A stretch of DNA of 64,000 nt, taken from positions 143,342 to 207,341 of the forward strand of contig NZ_LWCS01000054.1 of the NCBI RefSeq assembly GCF_001650495.1, read 5' to 3'. Origin of the DNA: Mycolicibacterium iranicum (GTDB taxonomy: Bacteria; Actinomycetota; Actinomycetes; Mycobacteriales; Mycobacteriaceae). This document shows, piece after piece, positions 51,036 through 60,486 of the stretch. Under the pieces are notes generated by a model. That model searched no databases, was not told where the DNA came from, and worked only from the letters and a program-made list of their open reading frames with translations. The translations under genes were made by a program, and so were the position numbers. Within the stretch, counting starts at the first letter, position 1. Each line of letters begins with the position of its first letter.

Positions 51036-51058
51036 GCCGCCCACGACGAGACGGAGCC

Positions 51059-53929
51059 ATGCTCGCCATCCTCGCTGCCCATGCAGCCGCCGCCATTCTG
51101 GCACCGTTGCTCGTGTACCGCTGGGGCCGGATGGCCTTCTATCCACTCGCGCTGGTTCCTCTCGGCTCGCTGATCTGGGTGGTGCTCAACTGGCCGGTCA
51201 GAGGCCAGGCGCATGTCGTGGACGTGCCGTGGGTCCCCGGCCTCTCGATGAACATCACGCTGCGATTCGATTCGCTCGCGGCAATCATGAGCGTGCTCGT
51301 CCTGGCCATCGGCTGCCTCGTTCTGTTCTATTGCGCCGGCTACTTCAACCATCACGACGGCCACACCGAGAAGAGACTGCCGAGCTTTGCGGCCGAGCTC
51401 GTCGCATTTTCCGGAGCGATGTTCGGCCTGGTCACCAGCGACAACATGCTGGTGCTCTACGTGTTCTGGGAGATCACGACGGTCCTGTCGTTCCTTCTGG
51501 TCGGGCACTACGCCGAACGCGCAACCAGCCGCAGAGCCGCCACTCAAGCACTGCTGGTGACGACGTTCGGCGGGCTCGCGATGCTTGTCGGAATCATCGT
51601 GATCGGCAACATCGCGGGCACCTTCCTGCTGTCGGAGTTGATCGCCGATCCGCCGACCGGCCTCGCCGCATCGGTGGCCGTGGTGTTGATCCTGATCGGC
51701 GCGTTGTCGAAGTCGGCGATCGTGCCGATGCACTTCTGGCTGCCCGGTGCGATGGCCGCTCCCACGCCTGTCAGCGCGTATCTCCATGCCGCCGCGATGG
51801 TGAAAGCCGGTGTGTACCTGATAGCCCGCATGACGCCGGGCTTCGCCGACGGGCCGGCGTGGCGCCCGACCATCATTACGCTCGGTCTGCTGACGATGTT
51901 GCTGGCGGGCTGGCGCGCCATTCGCGAATACGACCTCAAGCTCATTCTGGCGTTCGGCACGGTGAGCCAACTGGGCCTGATCACCGTCATGGTCGGCTCG
52001 GGTGGCAGCGAGATGATGCTCGCCGGGCTCGCCATGCTGTGCGCCCACGCCATGTTCAAGGCCGCGCTGTTCATGGTTGTCGGCATCATCGACCACGCCA
52101 CCGGCACCCGCGACATCCGCAGGCTTGCCTGGCTCGGCGACCGCAGCAAGGCTCTGCTCGTCGTTGGCTGCGGTGCCGCGGCGAGCATGGCGGCGCTGCC
52201 GCCGTTCTTCGGTTTCGTCGCCAAGGAGGCGGACTTCGAGACGGTGCTGCACAGCCCGTATCTGGGTGCGTCGGCGCCGTTCGTGCTCACAGGAATCGTC
52301 CTGGGATCGGTGCTCACGACCGTGTACACCCTGCGCTTCGTGTTCGGCGCGTTCGCCCGCAAGGGTCTGCCCCACCCGAGCACCCGCGTCAAAGAGATGC
52401 ACCGGCCTGAGCCTGCCTTCCTCGTTCCGCCGGCGATCCTCGCCGCGGCCGGGCTGCTGTTCGGCCTGTGGCCCAAGCCGCTCGACCGCGCGCTGTCCGA
52501 CTACAGCGACACGGTGCCGGACCCGCGTGGCTACGACGGCCACTATTACCTCGCGCTGTGGCACGGTGTGAATCTGCCGCTGCTGCTGTCGGTGTTGGTG
52601 CTGGCGACTGGCATCGCGGTGTATTTCGGCCGTAAGCGGCTTCGCCGGGCGCGGGCTGATTTCGTCCCCCTGGGCAACGCCGACCGAATCTACGACGCGG
52701 TGTTGCGCGGTGCCGACGTACTGTCTGTGCGGCTGACCGCTGTCACACAGCGCGGCTCGATTCCGGCGACCCAGGCGGTCATCCTGACCACGCTGGTGCT
52801 GGTGCCGATCGCCGTGCTGACGCTCGGCGCGCGCGACCGTCCGCAGTTCGAGCTGTGGAAGTCGACACCCCAGGTTGTGGTTGGTGCCCTGATGCTGGCG
52901 GCTGCGCTGGCCGCGACCGTCATGCGCAACCGGCTGGCTGCGGTGCTGATGGTCGGAGTGACGGGCTACGGCTGCGGTGTGATCTTCGCCCTCCACGGAG
53001 CGCCTGATCTGGCGCTGACGCAGTTCCTGGTCGAGACACTGACTTTGGTCATGTTCGTGCTCGTTCTCAGGGTGCTTCCCGCAGAGACCGGCGGCGCCGA
53101 TATCAAGCGGTTGCGTGCGCCACGCGCGCTGCTTGCGCTCGCGGTCGGGGCGACCGTCACCAGTCTCGCAGCGTTCGCGATGGCCGCCCGCAGCGGCAGG
53201 CCCCTGGCGGACCTCATCCCGGAAGCCGCGTACGAACGCGGGCACGGGGCCAACGCCGTCAACGTGTTGCTCGTCGACATCCGTGCCTGGGACACGATGG
53301 GCGAGGTCTGCGTGCTCCTGGTGGCGGCCACCGGCGTGGCGTCGATGGTGTTCCGGAACAGACGTTTCGGCGCCGCGCCTCGGGTCGCCGACGCCGGCCA
53401 GCCCGACATCGGCCGGCTCGGCCCCGGCACGCGGAACAGCCCCGCCGCCGGCGACATCACCTGGCTGCGCGGCAGCGAACTGCGCGACCCGCGGCACCGG
53501 TCTCTGGTTCTGGAGATTGCGACCCGGCTGATCTTCCCGGTCATGATGGTGTTGTCGGCGTATTTCTTCTTCGCCGGTCACAACGTGCCAGGAGGTGGTT
53601 TTGCCGGCGGGTTGATGGCCGGGCTGGCGCTGGTGCTGCGCTATCTGGCCGGTGGACGCTACGAACTCGGTGAGACGCTGCCGCTCGACGCGGGCAAGAT
53701 CCTTGGCGCGGGACTGACTTTGGCCGCGGGCACCGCGTTCGCCTCGCTGCTGGTGGGCGCACCTGCGTTGTCGTCGGCGCTGATTCAAGTCGACGTGCCG
53801 GTAGTGGGGACGGTCAAGTTCGTCACCGCGCTCTTCTTCGACCTGGGCGTGTACCTGATCGTGGTGGGGCTGGTGCTCGATGTGCTGCGCAGCCTCGGAG
53901 CACGCATCGACGAGGAGGTGAAGCAATGA
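51059..53929 (+). CDS. mrpA: Mrp antiporter subunit A, fused with B
   Basis: A 956-residue subunit A/B fusion of the Mrp Na+(K+)/H+ antiporter. The NuoL-like part (1-500) has VLYVFWEITTVLSFLLVGHY (conserved Glu) and LSKSAIVPMHFWLPGAMAAP then SAYLHAAAMVKAGVYLIAR (conserved Lys and His). The C-terminal region (about 620-956) has GVIFALHGAPDLALTQFLVE of MrpA and then HNVPGGGFAGGLMAGLALVL of MrpB. The complex lies in the membrane and uses the proton gradient to expel Na+. The ATG at 51059 lies just after ACGGAG. It begins the six-gene operon A-C-D-E-F-G. Confidence 0.95.
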   Translation: MLAILAAHAAAAILAPLLVYRWGRMAFYPLALVPLGSLIWVVLNWPVRGQAHVVDVPWVPGLSMNITLRFDSLAAIMSVLVLAIGCLVLFYCAGYFNHHDGHTEKRLPSFAAELVAFSGAMFGLVTSDNMLVLYVFWEITTVLSFLLVGHYAERATSRRAATQALLVTTFGGLAMLVGIIVIGNIAGTFLLSELIADPPTGLAASVAVVLILIGALSKSAIVPMHFWLPGAMAAPTPVSAYLHAAAMVKAGVYLIARMTPGFADGPAWRPTIITLGLLTMLLAGWRAIREYDLKLILAFGTVSQLGLITVMVGSGGSEMMLAGLAMLCAHAMFKAALFMVVGIIDHATGTRDIRRLAWLGDRSKALLVVGCGAAASMAALPPFFGFVAKEADFETVLHSPYLGASAPFVLTGIVLGSVLTTVYTLRFVFGAFARKGLPHPSTRVKEMHRPEPAFLVPPAILAAAGLLFGLWPKPLDRALSDYSDTVPDPRGYDGHYYLALWHGVNLPLLLSVLVLATGIAVYFGRKRLRRARADFVPLGNADRIYDAVLRGADVLSVRLTAVTQRGSIPATQAVILTTLVLVPIAVLTLGARDRPQFELWKSTPQVVVGALMLAAALAATVMRNRLAAVLMVGVTGYGCGVIFALHGAPDLALTQFLVETLTLVMFVLVLRVLPAETGGADIKRLRAPRALLALAVGATVTSLAAFAMAARSGRPLADLIPEAAYERGHGANAVNVLLVDIRAWDTMGEVCVLLVAATGVASMVFRNRRFGAAPRVADAGQPDIGRLGPGTRNSPAAGDITWLRGSELRDPRHRSLVLEIATRLIFPVMMVLSAYFFFAGHNVPGGGFAGGLMAGLALVLRYLAGGRYELGETLPLDAGKILGAGLTLAAGTAFASLLVGAPALSSALIQVDVPVVGTVKFVTALFFDLGVYLIVVGLVLDVLRSLGARIDEEVKQ

Positions 53930-54396
53930 CGACATACCTTGTGGGGCTCGTCATCATCGGCGGCCTGACCAGTGCCGGGGTCTATCTGCTGCTCGAACGT
54001 CACCTGACCCGAATGCTGTTGGGGCTGTTGCTTATCAGCAACGCGATCAACCTCCTGCTTCTGGCCGCAGGCGGCTCTACCGGCAACCCGCCGGTGTACG
54101 GGAGGACGAGCGGGAACGAAACGACGACAGCAGACCCGTTGGCGCAGGGCCTGATTCTCACCGCCATCGTCATCACGATGGGTGTTGCGGCCTTCGTACT
54201 GGCGCTGACATACCGCTCCTACCGGTTGAACACCATGGAGGAGGTCACCAACGATCCCGAGGACGAGAGGGTGTCGCAGATGACCGGCACGGAGGTCGGC
54301 GAGGAGATCGAGGCCCGGATCGATCCGGACCCCTCCATCGACACCGATCTTCCGGATGAGCTCGACGCGCTACCGGGACATCAGGGTTCGCGATGA
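53926..54396 (+). CDS. mrpC: Mrp antiporter subunit C
   Basis: A 156-residue NuoK-like subunit with three helices: LVGLVIIGGLTSAGVYLLLE, LLGLLLISNAINLLLLAAGG and DPLAQGLILTAIVITMGVAA. A charged C-terminal tail of about 45 residues (EEVTNDPEDERVSQMTGTEV) is longer than usual. The start overlaps mrpA by 4 bp (ATGA). Confidence 0.93.
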   Translation: MTTYLVGLVIIGGLTSAGVYLLLERHLTRMLLGLLLISNAINLLLLAAGGSTGNPPVYGRTSGNETTTADPLAQGLILTAIVITMGVAAFVLALTYRSYRLNTMEEVTNDPEDERVSQMTGTEVGEEIEARIDPDPSIDTDLPDELDALPGHQGSR

Positions 54397-56000
54397 TCGG
54401 CAGCCATCTCGCCTCTGTGCTGGCACCGCTAGCGGTGCTGGTGCCGATGCTCGCCGCGGCGATGACACTGTTCGCCGGCCGCCGGCCGCGGCTGCAGCGT
54501 GCACTCACCGTGCTCGCTTTGACCGTCGTGCTCGTGGTGTCGGCGATGCTCGTCCATCTCGCCGACCGTGACGGCACCATCGCGCTGCAGATCGGCGGCT
54601 GGGGTCCAACAGAACCTGGCATGGGCCCGCTGGGCATCACACTCGTCATCGACCGACTGTCGGCACTGATGCTCGTGGTCTCGTCGATCGTGCTGCTGGC
54701 GGTGGTCTTCTACGCCATCGGGCAGGGTATCCGCGATGGCGATGAGCGCCAACCCGTTTCGATCTTCCTCCCGACGTATCTGGTGCTAGCGGCGGGCGTC
54801 TTCATGGCGTTTTCGGCCGGCGACCTGTTCAACCTCTTCGTCGGTTTCGAGGTGCTGTTGAGCTCGAGCTTCGTGCTGCTGACGATCGGGGCCAGCAAGG
54901 AGCGGGTGCGGGCGGGCATCTCCTATGTGATGGTCTCGATGGTGTCGTCACTGATCTTCCTGTTCGGTATCGCGCTCGTCTACGCCACCACGGGCACGCT
55001 GAACATGGCAGAGCTGTCGGTGCGTCTGGAGGGGGTCGCGGAGGGCACCCGGATGGCGTTGTTCGCGGTACTCCTCGTCGCGTTCGGCATCAAGGCGGCG
55101 GTCTTTCCGCTCTCGACGTGGCTGCCCGACTCCTACCCCACCGCGCCCGCGCCCGTCACCGCCGTCTTCGCCGGCTTGCTCACCAAAGTCGGTGTCTACG
55201 CGATCATCCGGGCGCATTCACTGCTGTTCCCCGGCGGTGGGATGGACGGTGTCCTGCTCGTGGCCGGGCTTCTGACGATGGTCGTGGGTATCTTCGGTGC
55301 GATCGCCCAGAGCGACATCAAGCGACTGCTCTCCTTTACCCTCGTCAGCCATATCGGCTACATGGTGTTCGGCATCGCGCTGTCCAGCGATCTCGGCATG
55401 GCTGGGGCGATCTATTACGTGGCGCACCACATTCTGGTCCAGACGACGCTGTTCCTGGTGGTGGGTTTGATCGAGCGTCAGGCCGGCGCGTCGACGCTGC
55501 AGCGCCTCGGTGGGCTTGCCGCCGCCAGCCCGGTGCTCGCCTTCGTCTTCGTCGTGCCCGCCCTCAATCTCGGTGGGATCCCGCCGTTCTCGGGATTCAT
55601 CGGGAAGGTGGCCCTGCTCGAGGCCGGCGCCCAGGTCGGGTCGTCGCTGGCGTGGATGCTGGTCGCGGGCAGCGTGATCACCAGCCTGCTGACGTTGTAC
55701 GTGGTGGCGCGGGTGTGGACGAAAGCGTTCTGGCGGTCGCGCGAGGATGCACCGGAGGGCCATCTTTCGTCGGCGGCGCCGTCGGCGCTTATCGCCGATA
55801 CCGACGATATCGAGTTGGCCGACCGCGGAGACGTCGGGCGGATGCCGGTCGGGATGCTTGCGTCGACCGGTGCCCTGATCGCGGTCGGTCTGATGCTGAC
55901 GGTGATGGCCGGGCCGATCTTCGCCTACACCAGCCGCGCTGCCGACGAGGTGATCGACCGAGGGCAGTACATAAGCGCGGTCCTGGGGGACTTCCGATGA
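54393..56000 (+). CDS. mrpD: Mrp antiporter subunit D
   Basis: A 535-residue NuoM/N-like subunit: NLFVGFEVLLSSSFVLLTIG with the essential Glu, FGIKAAVFPLSTWLPDSYPT then LLTKVGVYAIIRAHSL with conserved Lys residues, and FVVPALNLGGIPPFSGFIGK. It forms a proton-translocating antiporter module with MrpA. Starts by ATGA overlap with mrpC. Confidence 0.95.
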   Translation: MIGSHLASVLAPLAVLVPMLAAAMTLFAGRRPRLQRALTVLALTVVLVVSAMLVHLADRDGTIALQIGGWGPTEPGMGPLGITLVIDRLSALMLVVSSIVLLAVVFYAIGQGIRDGDERQPVSIFLPTYLVLAAGVFMAFSAGDLFNLFVGFEVLLSSSFVLLTIGASKERVRAGISYVMVSMVSSLIFLFGIALVYATTGTLNMAELSVRLEGVAEGTRMALFAVLLVAFGIKAAVFPLSTWLPDSYPTAPAPVTAVFAGLLTKVGVYAIIRAHSLLFPGGGMDGVLLVAGLLTMVVGIFGAIAQSDIKRLLSFTLVSHIGYMVFGIALSSDLGMAGAIYYVAHHILVQTTLFLVVGLIERQAGASTLQRLGGLAAASPVLAFVFVVPALNLGGIPPFSGFIGKVALLEAGAQVGSSLAWMLVAGSVITSLLTLYVVARVWTKAFWRSREDAPEGHLSSAAPSALIADTDDIELADRGDVGRMPVGMLASTGALIAVGLMLTVMAGPIFAYTSRAADEVIDRGQYISAVLGDFR

Positions 56001-56554
56001 GCGCTCGCATCACGAAGCTGCGGACGAACGGCTTGCGCCTGTGGATCGTCTGCTGGCTCATCCTGATCTGGGTGTTGTTGTGGGGCAACGTCTCTGCGGC
56101 CAACCTCCTGTCGGGACTCGTCGTCGCACTGGTAGTCACGCTGCTGTTACCCCTGCCTGCTGTCCCAGTGGAGGGCAGGCTCCATCCGCTGTCGCTGGCC
56201 AAGCTCGTCGGAACCGTCGCCTACTGGCTGCTGGTGTCGTCGGTTCAGGTTGCTGTGCTGGCCCTCAAGCCTGGCCCGCCTCCGCTGACGGCGGTGCTGA
56301 GAGTGCATCTGCAAGTGAAGTCCGATTTGGTGTTGGCTCTCGCGGCGAACATCATCAACCTCACGCCCGGCACCATGGCCATTGAGATCGACCAGACCCG
56401 TCGCATGTTGTACGTGCATGTGCTCGACGTCGGCTCCGACCGGGTCGTCCGCAGCTTCTACAAGCAAATGAAGACGTTGCAGAAGCTGCTGGTGGCGTCT
56501 TTCGAGCGCGACGAGGACTGGGAACCGTCGGCGGACAAGGAGGTGGAGGCATGA
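55997..56554 (+). CDS. mrpE: Mrp antiporter subunit E
   Basis: A 185-residue subunit: N-terminal helices (WIVCWLILIWVLLWGNVSAA and NLLSGLVVALVVTLLLPLPA), then a cytoplasmic domain with NIINLTPGTMAIEIDQTRRM and YVHVLDV. Start overlaps mrpD by 4 bp (ATGA). Confidence 0.94.
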   Translation: MSARITKLRTNGLRLWIVCWLILIWVLLWGNVSAANLLSGLVVALVVTLLLPLPAVPVEGRLHPLSLAKLVGTVAYWLLVSSVQVAVLALKPGPPPLTAVLRVHLQVKSDLVLALAANIINLTPGTMAIEIDQTRRMLYVHVLDVGSDRVVRSFYKQMKTLQKLLVASFERDEDWEPSADKEVEA

Positions 56555-56838
56555 TGTACGTCTGGATCGCGGCGGGCGTGATGCTCTCGCTCGCGGCTCT
56601 GGCCACCATGCTTCGGATGCTGTTGGGTCCCACCACATTGGACCGGCTGGTCGCGCTCGACACCCTGGTTGCCGTCTCGATGTGCGCGATCGGAACGTGG
56701 GCGGCGTTCAGTCTCGACACGACCGTCACGTACAGCCTCACGGCACTCGCCTTGATCACCTTTGTGGGTTCGGTGAGCGTCGCCAGGTTCCGCGTCCCCG
56801 ACGTCCCGGATACCGCCGACCGGACGGCCGAGCAATGA
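56551..56838 (+). CDS. mrpF: Mrp antiporter subunit F
   Basis: A 95-residue protein with three helices; LRMLLGPTTLDRLVALDTLV is the typical MrpF stretch with the conserved Asp. Starts within the end of mrpE (ATGATG, ATG at 56551). Confidence 0.93.
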   Translation: MMYVWIAAGVMLSLAALATMLRMLLGPTTLDRLVALDTLVAVSMCAIGTWAAFSLDTTVTYSLTALALITFVGSVSVARFRVPDVPDTADRTAEQ

Positions 56839-57203
56839 CCGGTTCCGACATCGTCGCCGCCGTACTGATTCTGAGCGGATCGGCACTGGCGCTCACCGCG
56901 GCGATCGGGGTGGTGCGATTCCCCGACACCCTGTCGCGAATGCACGCCGCGACCAAGCCTCAGGTGCTGGGCCTGCTCCTGGTGCTGGCGGGCGCCGCCG
57001 TCCGGCTCAGAGGCAACGCCGACGTCGGCATGCTGATCCTGACAGGGCTGTTCACCATCATCACCGCGCCGGTGATCGCCAACCGGGTCGGCCAGCTCGC
57101 CTACCGGGAGCAGAACATCCGTGACGACCTTGTGACCAGGGACGAAATGCATGATTTCGGTGCCGAACGGGAACTCCGACCCAATGACGGTGATGGACGG
57201 TGA
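56835..57203 (+). CDS. mrpG: Mrp antiporter subunit G
   Basis: A 122-residue subunit with three helices: IVAAVLILSGSALALTAAIG, VVRFPDTLSRMHAATKPQVL (diagnostic) and MLILTGLFTIITAPVIANRV. A polar tail of about 25 residues overlaps the next gene's start. Begins by ATGA overlap with mrpF and completes the antiporter. Confidence 0.93.
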   Translation: MTGSDIVAAVLILSGSALALTAAIGVVRFPDTLSRMHAATKPQVLGLLLVLAGAAVRLRGNADVGMLILTGLFTIITAPVIANRVGQLAYREQNIRDDLVTRDEMHDFGAERELRPNDGDGR

Positions 57204-57924
57204 CCCCGCGGCAGTCGATGCCGGAGTAACACGCACGGCGCTGAGCGTCACCATGGCTCGCGCCAGGGAGACGATGTCACGCCTTCCGTTGTTCACCGAC
57301 CCGTACGCACAGCTGCTACTGGACGCGGTCGGCACCGCCGAATCACCCGCCTCGACGCAGGGCCACTCGTATGCGGCGGCGCGGACAAAGTGGTTCGACG
57401 AGTTCTTCCTCGCCGCGAGCTCGGCGGGTGTGTCGCAGGTCGTCATCCTCGCCCCCGGCTTGGACACGCGGGCCTGGCGCTTGCCGTGGCTGAACGACAC
57501 CGTCATCTACGAGGTCGACGAGCCGCAGGTGCTGGAGTTCAAGGAGCGGGTCCTTGCGGCCTCCGGGGCAACTCCGTCGGCTCGGCGCGTGGCCGTCCCG
57601 TTCGAGTCGCGCGAGCACTGGCCGAAATCCCTGACGTCCCTTGGCTTCGACTACACCGAGCCGACGGCGTGGGCCGGTGAAGGGCTACCCGCGGGAATCG
57701 CCGCGGAGACGCTGACCCGGATACTGGAGAAGGTCGAGCTGTACAGTGCGCGCGGTAGCCGCATTGCCGTTGAGGTGGGTTCGGAGATGCCGATCGATGT
57801 GTCGTGCTGGCTGTGCGAGCGCCATTGGGAGGTCAACACGACCCCTGCCGACGAGCTGATGAACCGCTACCACCGCACGCCGGCCGCCGACGACGGCCTG
57901 TTCATCGACGGCCGCAAACTTTGA
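57184..57924 (+). CDS. SAM-dependent methyltransferase (TIGR00027-like), short
   Basis: A 246-residue methyltransferase of the mycobacterial TIGR00027 family: AVDAGVTRTALSVTMARARE and QGHSYAAARTKWFDEFFLAA at the start, QVVILAPGLDTRAWRLPWLN (SAM motif I), YEVDEPQVLEFKERVL. Family members have around 300 residues; the region after EGLPAG is shorter and diverged and the end (DDGLFIDGRKL) comes early. It may make O-methyl esters; the substrate is unknown. Its start overlaps the mrpG end; 57193 is another possible ATG. It may be a late addition to the operon. Confidence 0.78.
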   Translation: MTVMDGDPAAVDAGVTRTALSVTMARARETMSRLPLFTDPYAQLLLDAVGTAESPASTQGHSYAAARTKWFDEFFLAASSAGVSQVVILAPGLDTRAWRLPWLNDTVIYEVDEPQVLEFKERVLAASGATPSARRVAVPFESREHWPKSLTSLGFDYTEPTAWAGEGLPAGIAAETLTRILEKVELYSARGSRIAVEVGSEMPIDVSCWLCERHWEVNTTPADELMNRYHRTPAADDGLFIDGRKL

Positions 57925-58030
57925 CGAAAGCTGTTCCGCATTCCTATGTGGTGACGGACACCGGTCCGGCCCGCGACTTCAAGGGCATCTTGTGACTCGT
58001 GTCGTCTTCACGCTTACGACTGGATTGTGA

Positions 58031-58663
58031 TCACTCCGAGAGCTGAAATTCGACCATCGCGATGACTGTGTCCACCGCCTCCGACAGCGCGGTCACCCGC
58101 TCGGCGACGGTCGGAGCCGCCAGCACCGCGTAACGGTCGGCCTGCCCGATCGGAAGTCGAGTGGTCAACGCGTACAACCACTGTGCGGCGTCGCCGGATT
58201 CGTCGGCTCCACGAACGATGTCGCGGGCATTGACGTGCGCTCCCCGGGCCGTCGCGATCCTCTCGAACAAGCCGACCATCCTGTCCTCGATGTCGCGGAT
58301 CGCCGCGAAGTCGACCGGACCACCCGGCTGATCGGGCCACACCTCGATCACCGCCCTGGGGTACGGGTCATCCGGTAGCCACTCCAGAATCCGGATCCTC
58401 TCTCCCAGAACGCATTTCATCTGGTACCGGCCGGACCCCATGTCGGCGTACTCGGCGATCCGCGCGAGCACGCCCACGTCGCTGCGAGAGTCCCCACCTC
58501 CCACCTCGCGACCGGCCGCGATCAGCACCAACCCGAATACCGGGTCCTCGGACGCCAGACATGTTCGCACCAGCGCCGAATACCTGGGTTCGAATATCCG
58601 CAGCGGCAGCTCCTCGCCCGGCAGCATCGCCATTTCGAGGGGGAACATCGGCAGTGTCGGCAT
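58031..58663 (-). CDS. LON substrate-binding-domain protein (Rv0434-like)
   Basis: A 210-residue protein made of the Lon N-terminal (PUA-like) domain and a helical tail, without ATPase or protease parts: LPMFPLEMAMLPGEELPLRI and FEPRYSALVRTCLASEDPVF, GVLARIAEYADMGSGRYQMK, and GERIRILEWLPDDPYPRAVI. It may bind protein substrates or act as an adaptor. It follows the carboxylate-amine ligase by 3 bp. By position it equals M. tuberculosis Rv0434. Confidence 0.9.
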   Translation of the reverse strand: MPTLPMFPLEMAMLPGEELPLRIFEPRYSALVRTCLASEDPVFGLVLIAAGREVGGGDSRSDVGVLARIAEYADMGSGRYQMKCVLGERIRILEWLPDDPYPRAVIEVWPDQPGGPVDFAAIRDIEDRMVGLFERIATARGAHVNARDIVRGADESGDAAQWLYALTTRLPIGQADRYAVLAAPTVAERVTALSEAVDTVIAMVEFQLSE

Positions 58664-58666
58664 TCG

Positions 58667-59800
58667 CTACAGCACCAACTCTCCGACGAGAGCATCGACC
58701 ACGGCCCGCAGGTCACCGTCATGCTCCTCGGCGACGCGACGCTGCCGCTGGTAGGACGCGCCGTAGCGGTAGATGTCGGGAATGCGCGCGAGCTCGTCGA
58801 CACAATTCAGCCGCTTGGCAATTGGCTGTAGACGCTCCACCACGTCGTCGAGGTCCTCGGTGACCAACCGTTCGTTGCTGTCGGCGTCGAGGATGATGAT
58901 GGCGTCCAGCCCGTAACGCGCAGCACGCCACTTGTTCTCCTGAACATGCCACGGCGGCATCACAGGCAGCGACTCGCCGGCGTCGATCCGCCGGTCCAGG
59001 TCCACGATGAGGCAATGGGTGAGCGCCACGAGTGCCGAAAGTTCGCAGAGATTGGAGACGCCGTCGAAGATTCGGACCTCGATTGTGCCCAGATGCGGCG
59101 ATGGTCGGATGTCCCAACGGATCTCGTTCATGTGATCGATGATCCCGGTCTTCTTCTGGTCGCTCACGAACTGTTCCCACTCGCGCCACTCCTGGAAGTG
59201 GAACGGCAGCCCTGCGGTCGGCAGCTGCTGGAACATCATGGCCCGGTTGCTGGCGTAGCCGGTATCCTCGCCGTCCCAGAACGGTGAGGAGGCCGACAGC
59301 GCCAGCAGATGCGGGTACTGGTGCAGCAGCGAGGTGATGATCGGCATCACCTTGTGCGCCGAGGACACCCCGACGTGAACATGGACGCCCCAGATCGTCA
59401 TCTGCCGTCCCCACCACTGGGTCCGCTTGATCAGTTCGGCGTAGCGCGGAGCGTCGGTCAGCTTCTGCGCCGACCAGTCCGCGAACGGATGCGTCCCTGC
59501 GCAGAACAGCTCCATTCCGCGCTCCCGCACGATGTTCCGCACCGGCCGCAGCGTGGCCGCGAGGTCGTCCATCGCCTGGCTGGTGTTCTCGCAGATCCCC
59601 GTCACGACTTCAACGGTGTTGCGCAACAGCTCTTTGTGCACACGCGGGTTCTCGCCGATTTCGGCGATCACAGATGCGGCTTCGTTGCTCAGATCACGGG
59701 TCTGGGCGTCGACCAGCGCGAACTCCCACTCGACACCCAGGGTCGGCCGAGCCGACCCGGCGAAATCGATCCGGCTGCTATGACCCGGTGATGACACCAC
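58667..59800 (-). CDS. carboxylate-amine ligase, YbdK type (Rv0433-like)
   Basis: A 377-residue enzyme of the glutamate-cysteine ligase 2 family: TLGVEWEFALVDAQTRDLSN (ATP/substrate site), CAGTHPFADWSAQKLTDAPR, MTIWGVHVHVGVSSAHKVMP and PHLGTIEVRIFDGVSNLCEL. E. coli YbdK has weak glutamate-cysteine ligase activity; mycobacteria make mycothiol rather than glutathione, so the actual product is unclear. GTG at 59800 (or 59797) overlaps the sodC end by 23 bp, a tight coupling. Confidence 0.88.
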   Translation of the reverse strand: MVSSPGHSSRIDFAGSARPTLGVEWEFALVDAQTRDLSNEAASVIAEIGENPRVHKELLRNTVEVVTGICENTSQAMDDLAATLRPVRNIVRERGMELFCAGTHPFADWSAQKLTDAPRYAELIKRTQWWGRQMTIWGVHVHVGVSSAHKVMPIITSLLHQYPHLLALSASSPFWDGEDTGYASNRAMMFQQLPTAGLPFHFQEWREWEQFVSDQKKTGIIDHMNEIRWDIRPSPHLGTIEVRIFDGVSNLCELSALVALTHCLIVDLDRRIDAGESLPVMPPWHVQENKWRAARYGLDAIIILDADSNERLVTEDLDDVVERLQPIAKRLNCVDELARIPDIYRYGASYQRQRRVAEEHDGDLRAVVDALVGELVL

Positions 59801-60476
59801 AGGCCACCCGCGCTCCGGCGTCGCCGGTCGCCAGGGTGGTCTGATCCGGTGGCGGCGCACCGTCGACCTGCTGGTAGCGCTCCGGCGGGATGTTGGCGAA
59901 GTTGTCGGCCTTCTCGTGGATGATGATCGCCGTGCCTGCGCCGTTCATCAGATCTTCCGCGGTGAACGCGTCGGTGGTGGTCATGAACATCGCCGAGCCG
60001 TCCTCGCGGACCTGAAGCGACGAGAGATCACCGCTGGCGGGGTGGCCGGTGCGGCCCGCCACCTGGAAGTGGCCGCCGGCGGAGTTAAAGTTGCCGGGCG
60101 CGCCACCTGTCGGGGCGACGGAATTGGCCTCGCACTTGCCCACCGAGTGGATGTGCATTCCATGGAAGCCGGGCTCGAGCTGGCCCGCGGCGGTGGTCTC
60201 GACGGTGATGGTGGCGTACCCGTCGGAGAACACGATCTCGGCGTTGGCGACCGTCGTGCCGTCTGCGAGGTTCAATTCGGCGGTCAGAGTCTGTCCGCCG
60301 CCCTGCGCGGACTCACCTCCGGACTCCTCGGGACCCGCCGACGGCGACGGTGATCCGGTCCACACCGACGGCGTGGTGCCGGGGGTGTCCGAGGGCACCT
60401 CTCCGGGAGGGGCACACGCACTCAACGCAAGCGCGGGCACCGCGAACAGTGTGGCGGCAGCGACGGACCTGAGCAT
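59778..60476 (-). CDS. sodC: Cu/Zn superoxide dismutase, lipoprotein
   Basis: A 232-residue exported SodC: signal MLRSVAAATLFAVPALALSAC (lipobox LSAC), a Pro/Ser/Gly linker to residue 65, then the fold. Metal ligands: HGMHIHSVGKCE, GGHFQVAGRTGHPASGDL and AIIIHEKADNF; Cys pair KCEA/RVACG. It detoxifies superoxide outside the membrane. The ATG at 60476 is fixed by the signal peptide. The gap to virR is 10 bp. Confidence 0.95.
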   Translation of the reverse strand: MLRSVAAATLFAVPALALSACAPPGEVPSDTPGTTPSVWTGSPSPSAGPEESGGESAQGGGQTLTAELNLADGTTVANAEIVFSDGYATITVETTAAGQLEPGFHGMHIHSVGKCEANSVAPTGGAPGNFNSAGGHFQVAGRTGHPASGDLSSLQVREDGSAMFMTTTDAFTAEDLMNGAGTAIIIHEKADNFANIPPERYQQVDGAPPPDQTTLATGDAGARVACGVITGS

Positions 60477-60486
60477 GTGCAAGAGC

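Noticed and set aside
50987..53935. 982-residue open frame antisense to mrpA
   Set aside because: Shadow of a GC-rich coding strand: His/Arg/Gln-rich with no domains, and mrpA is certain.
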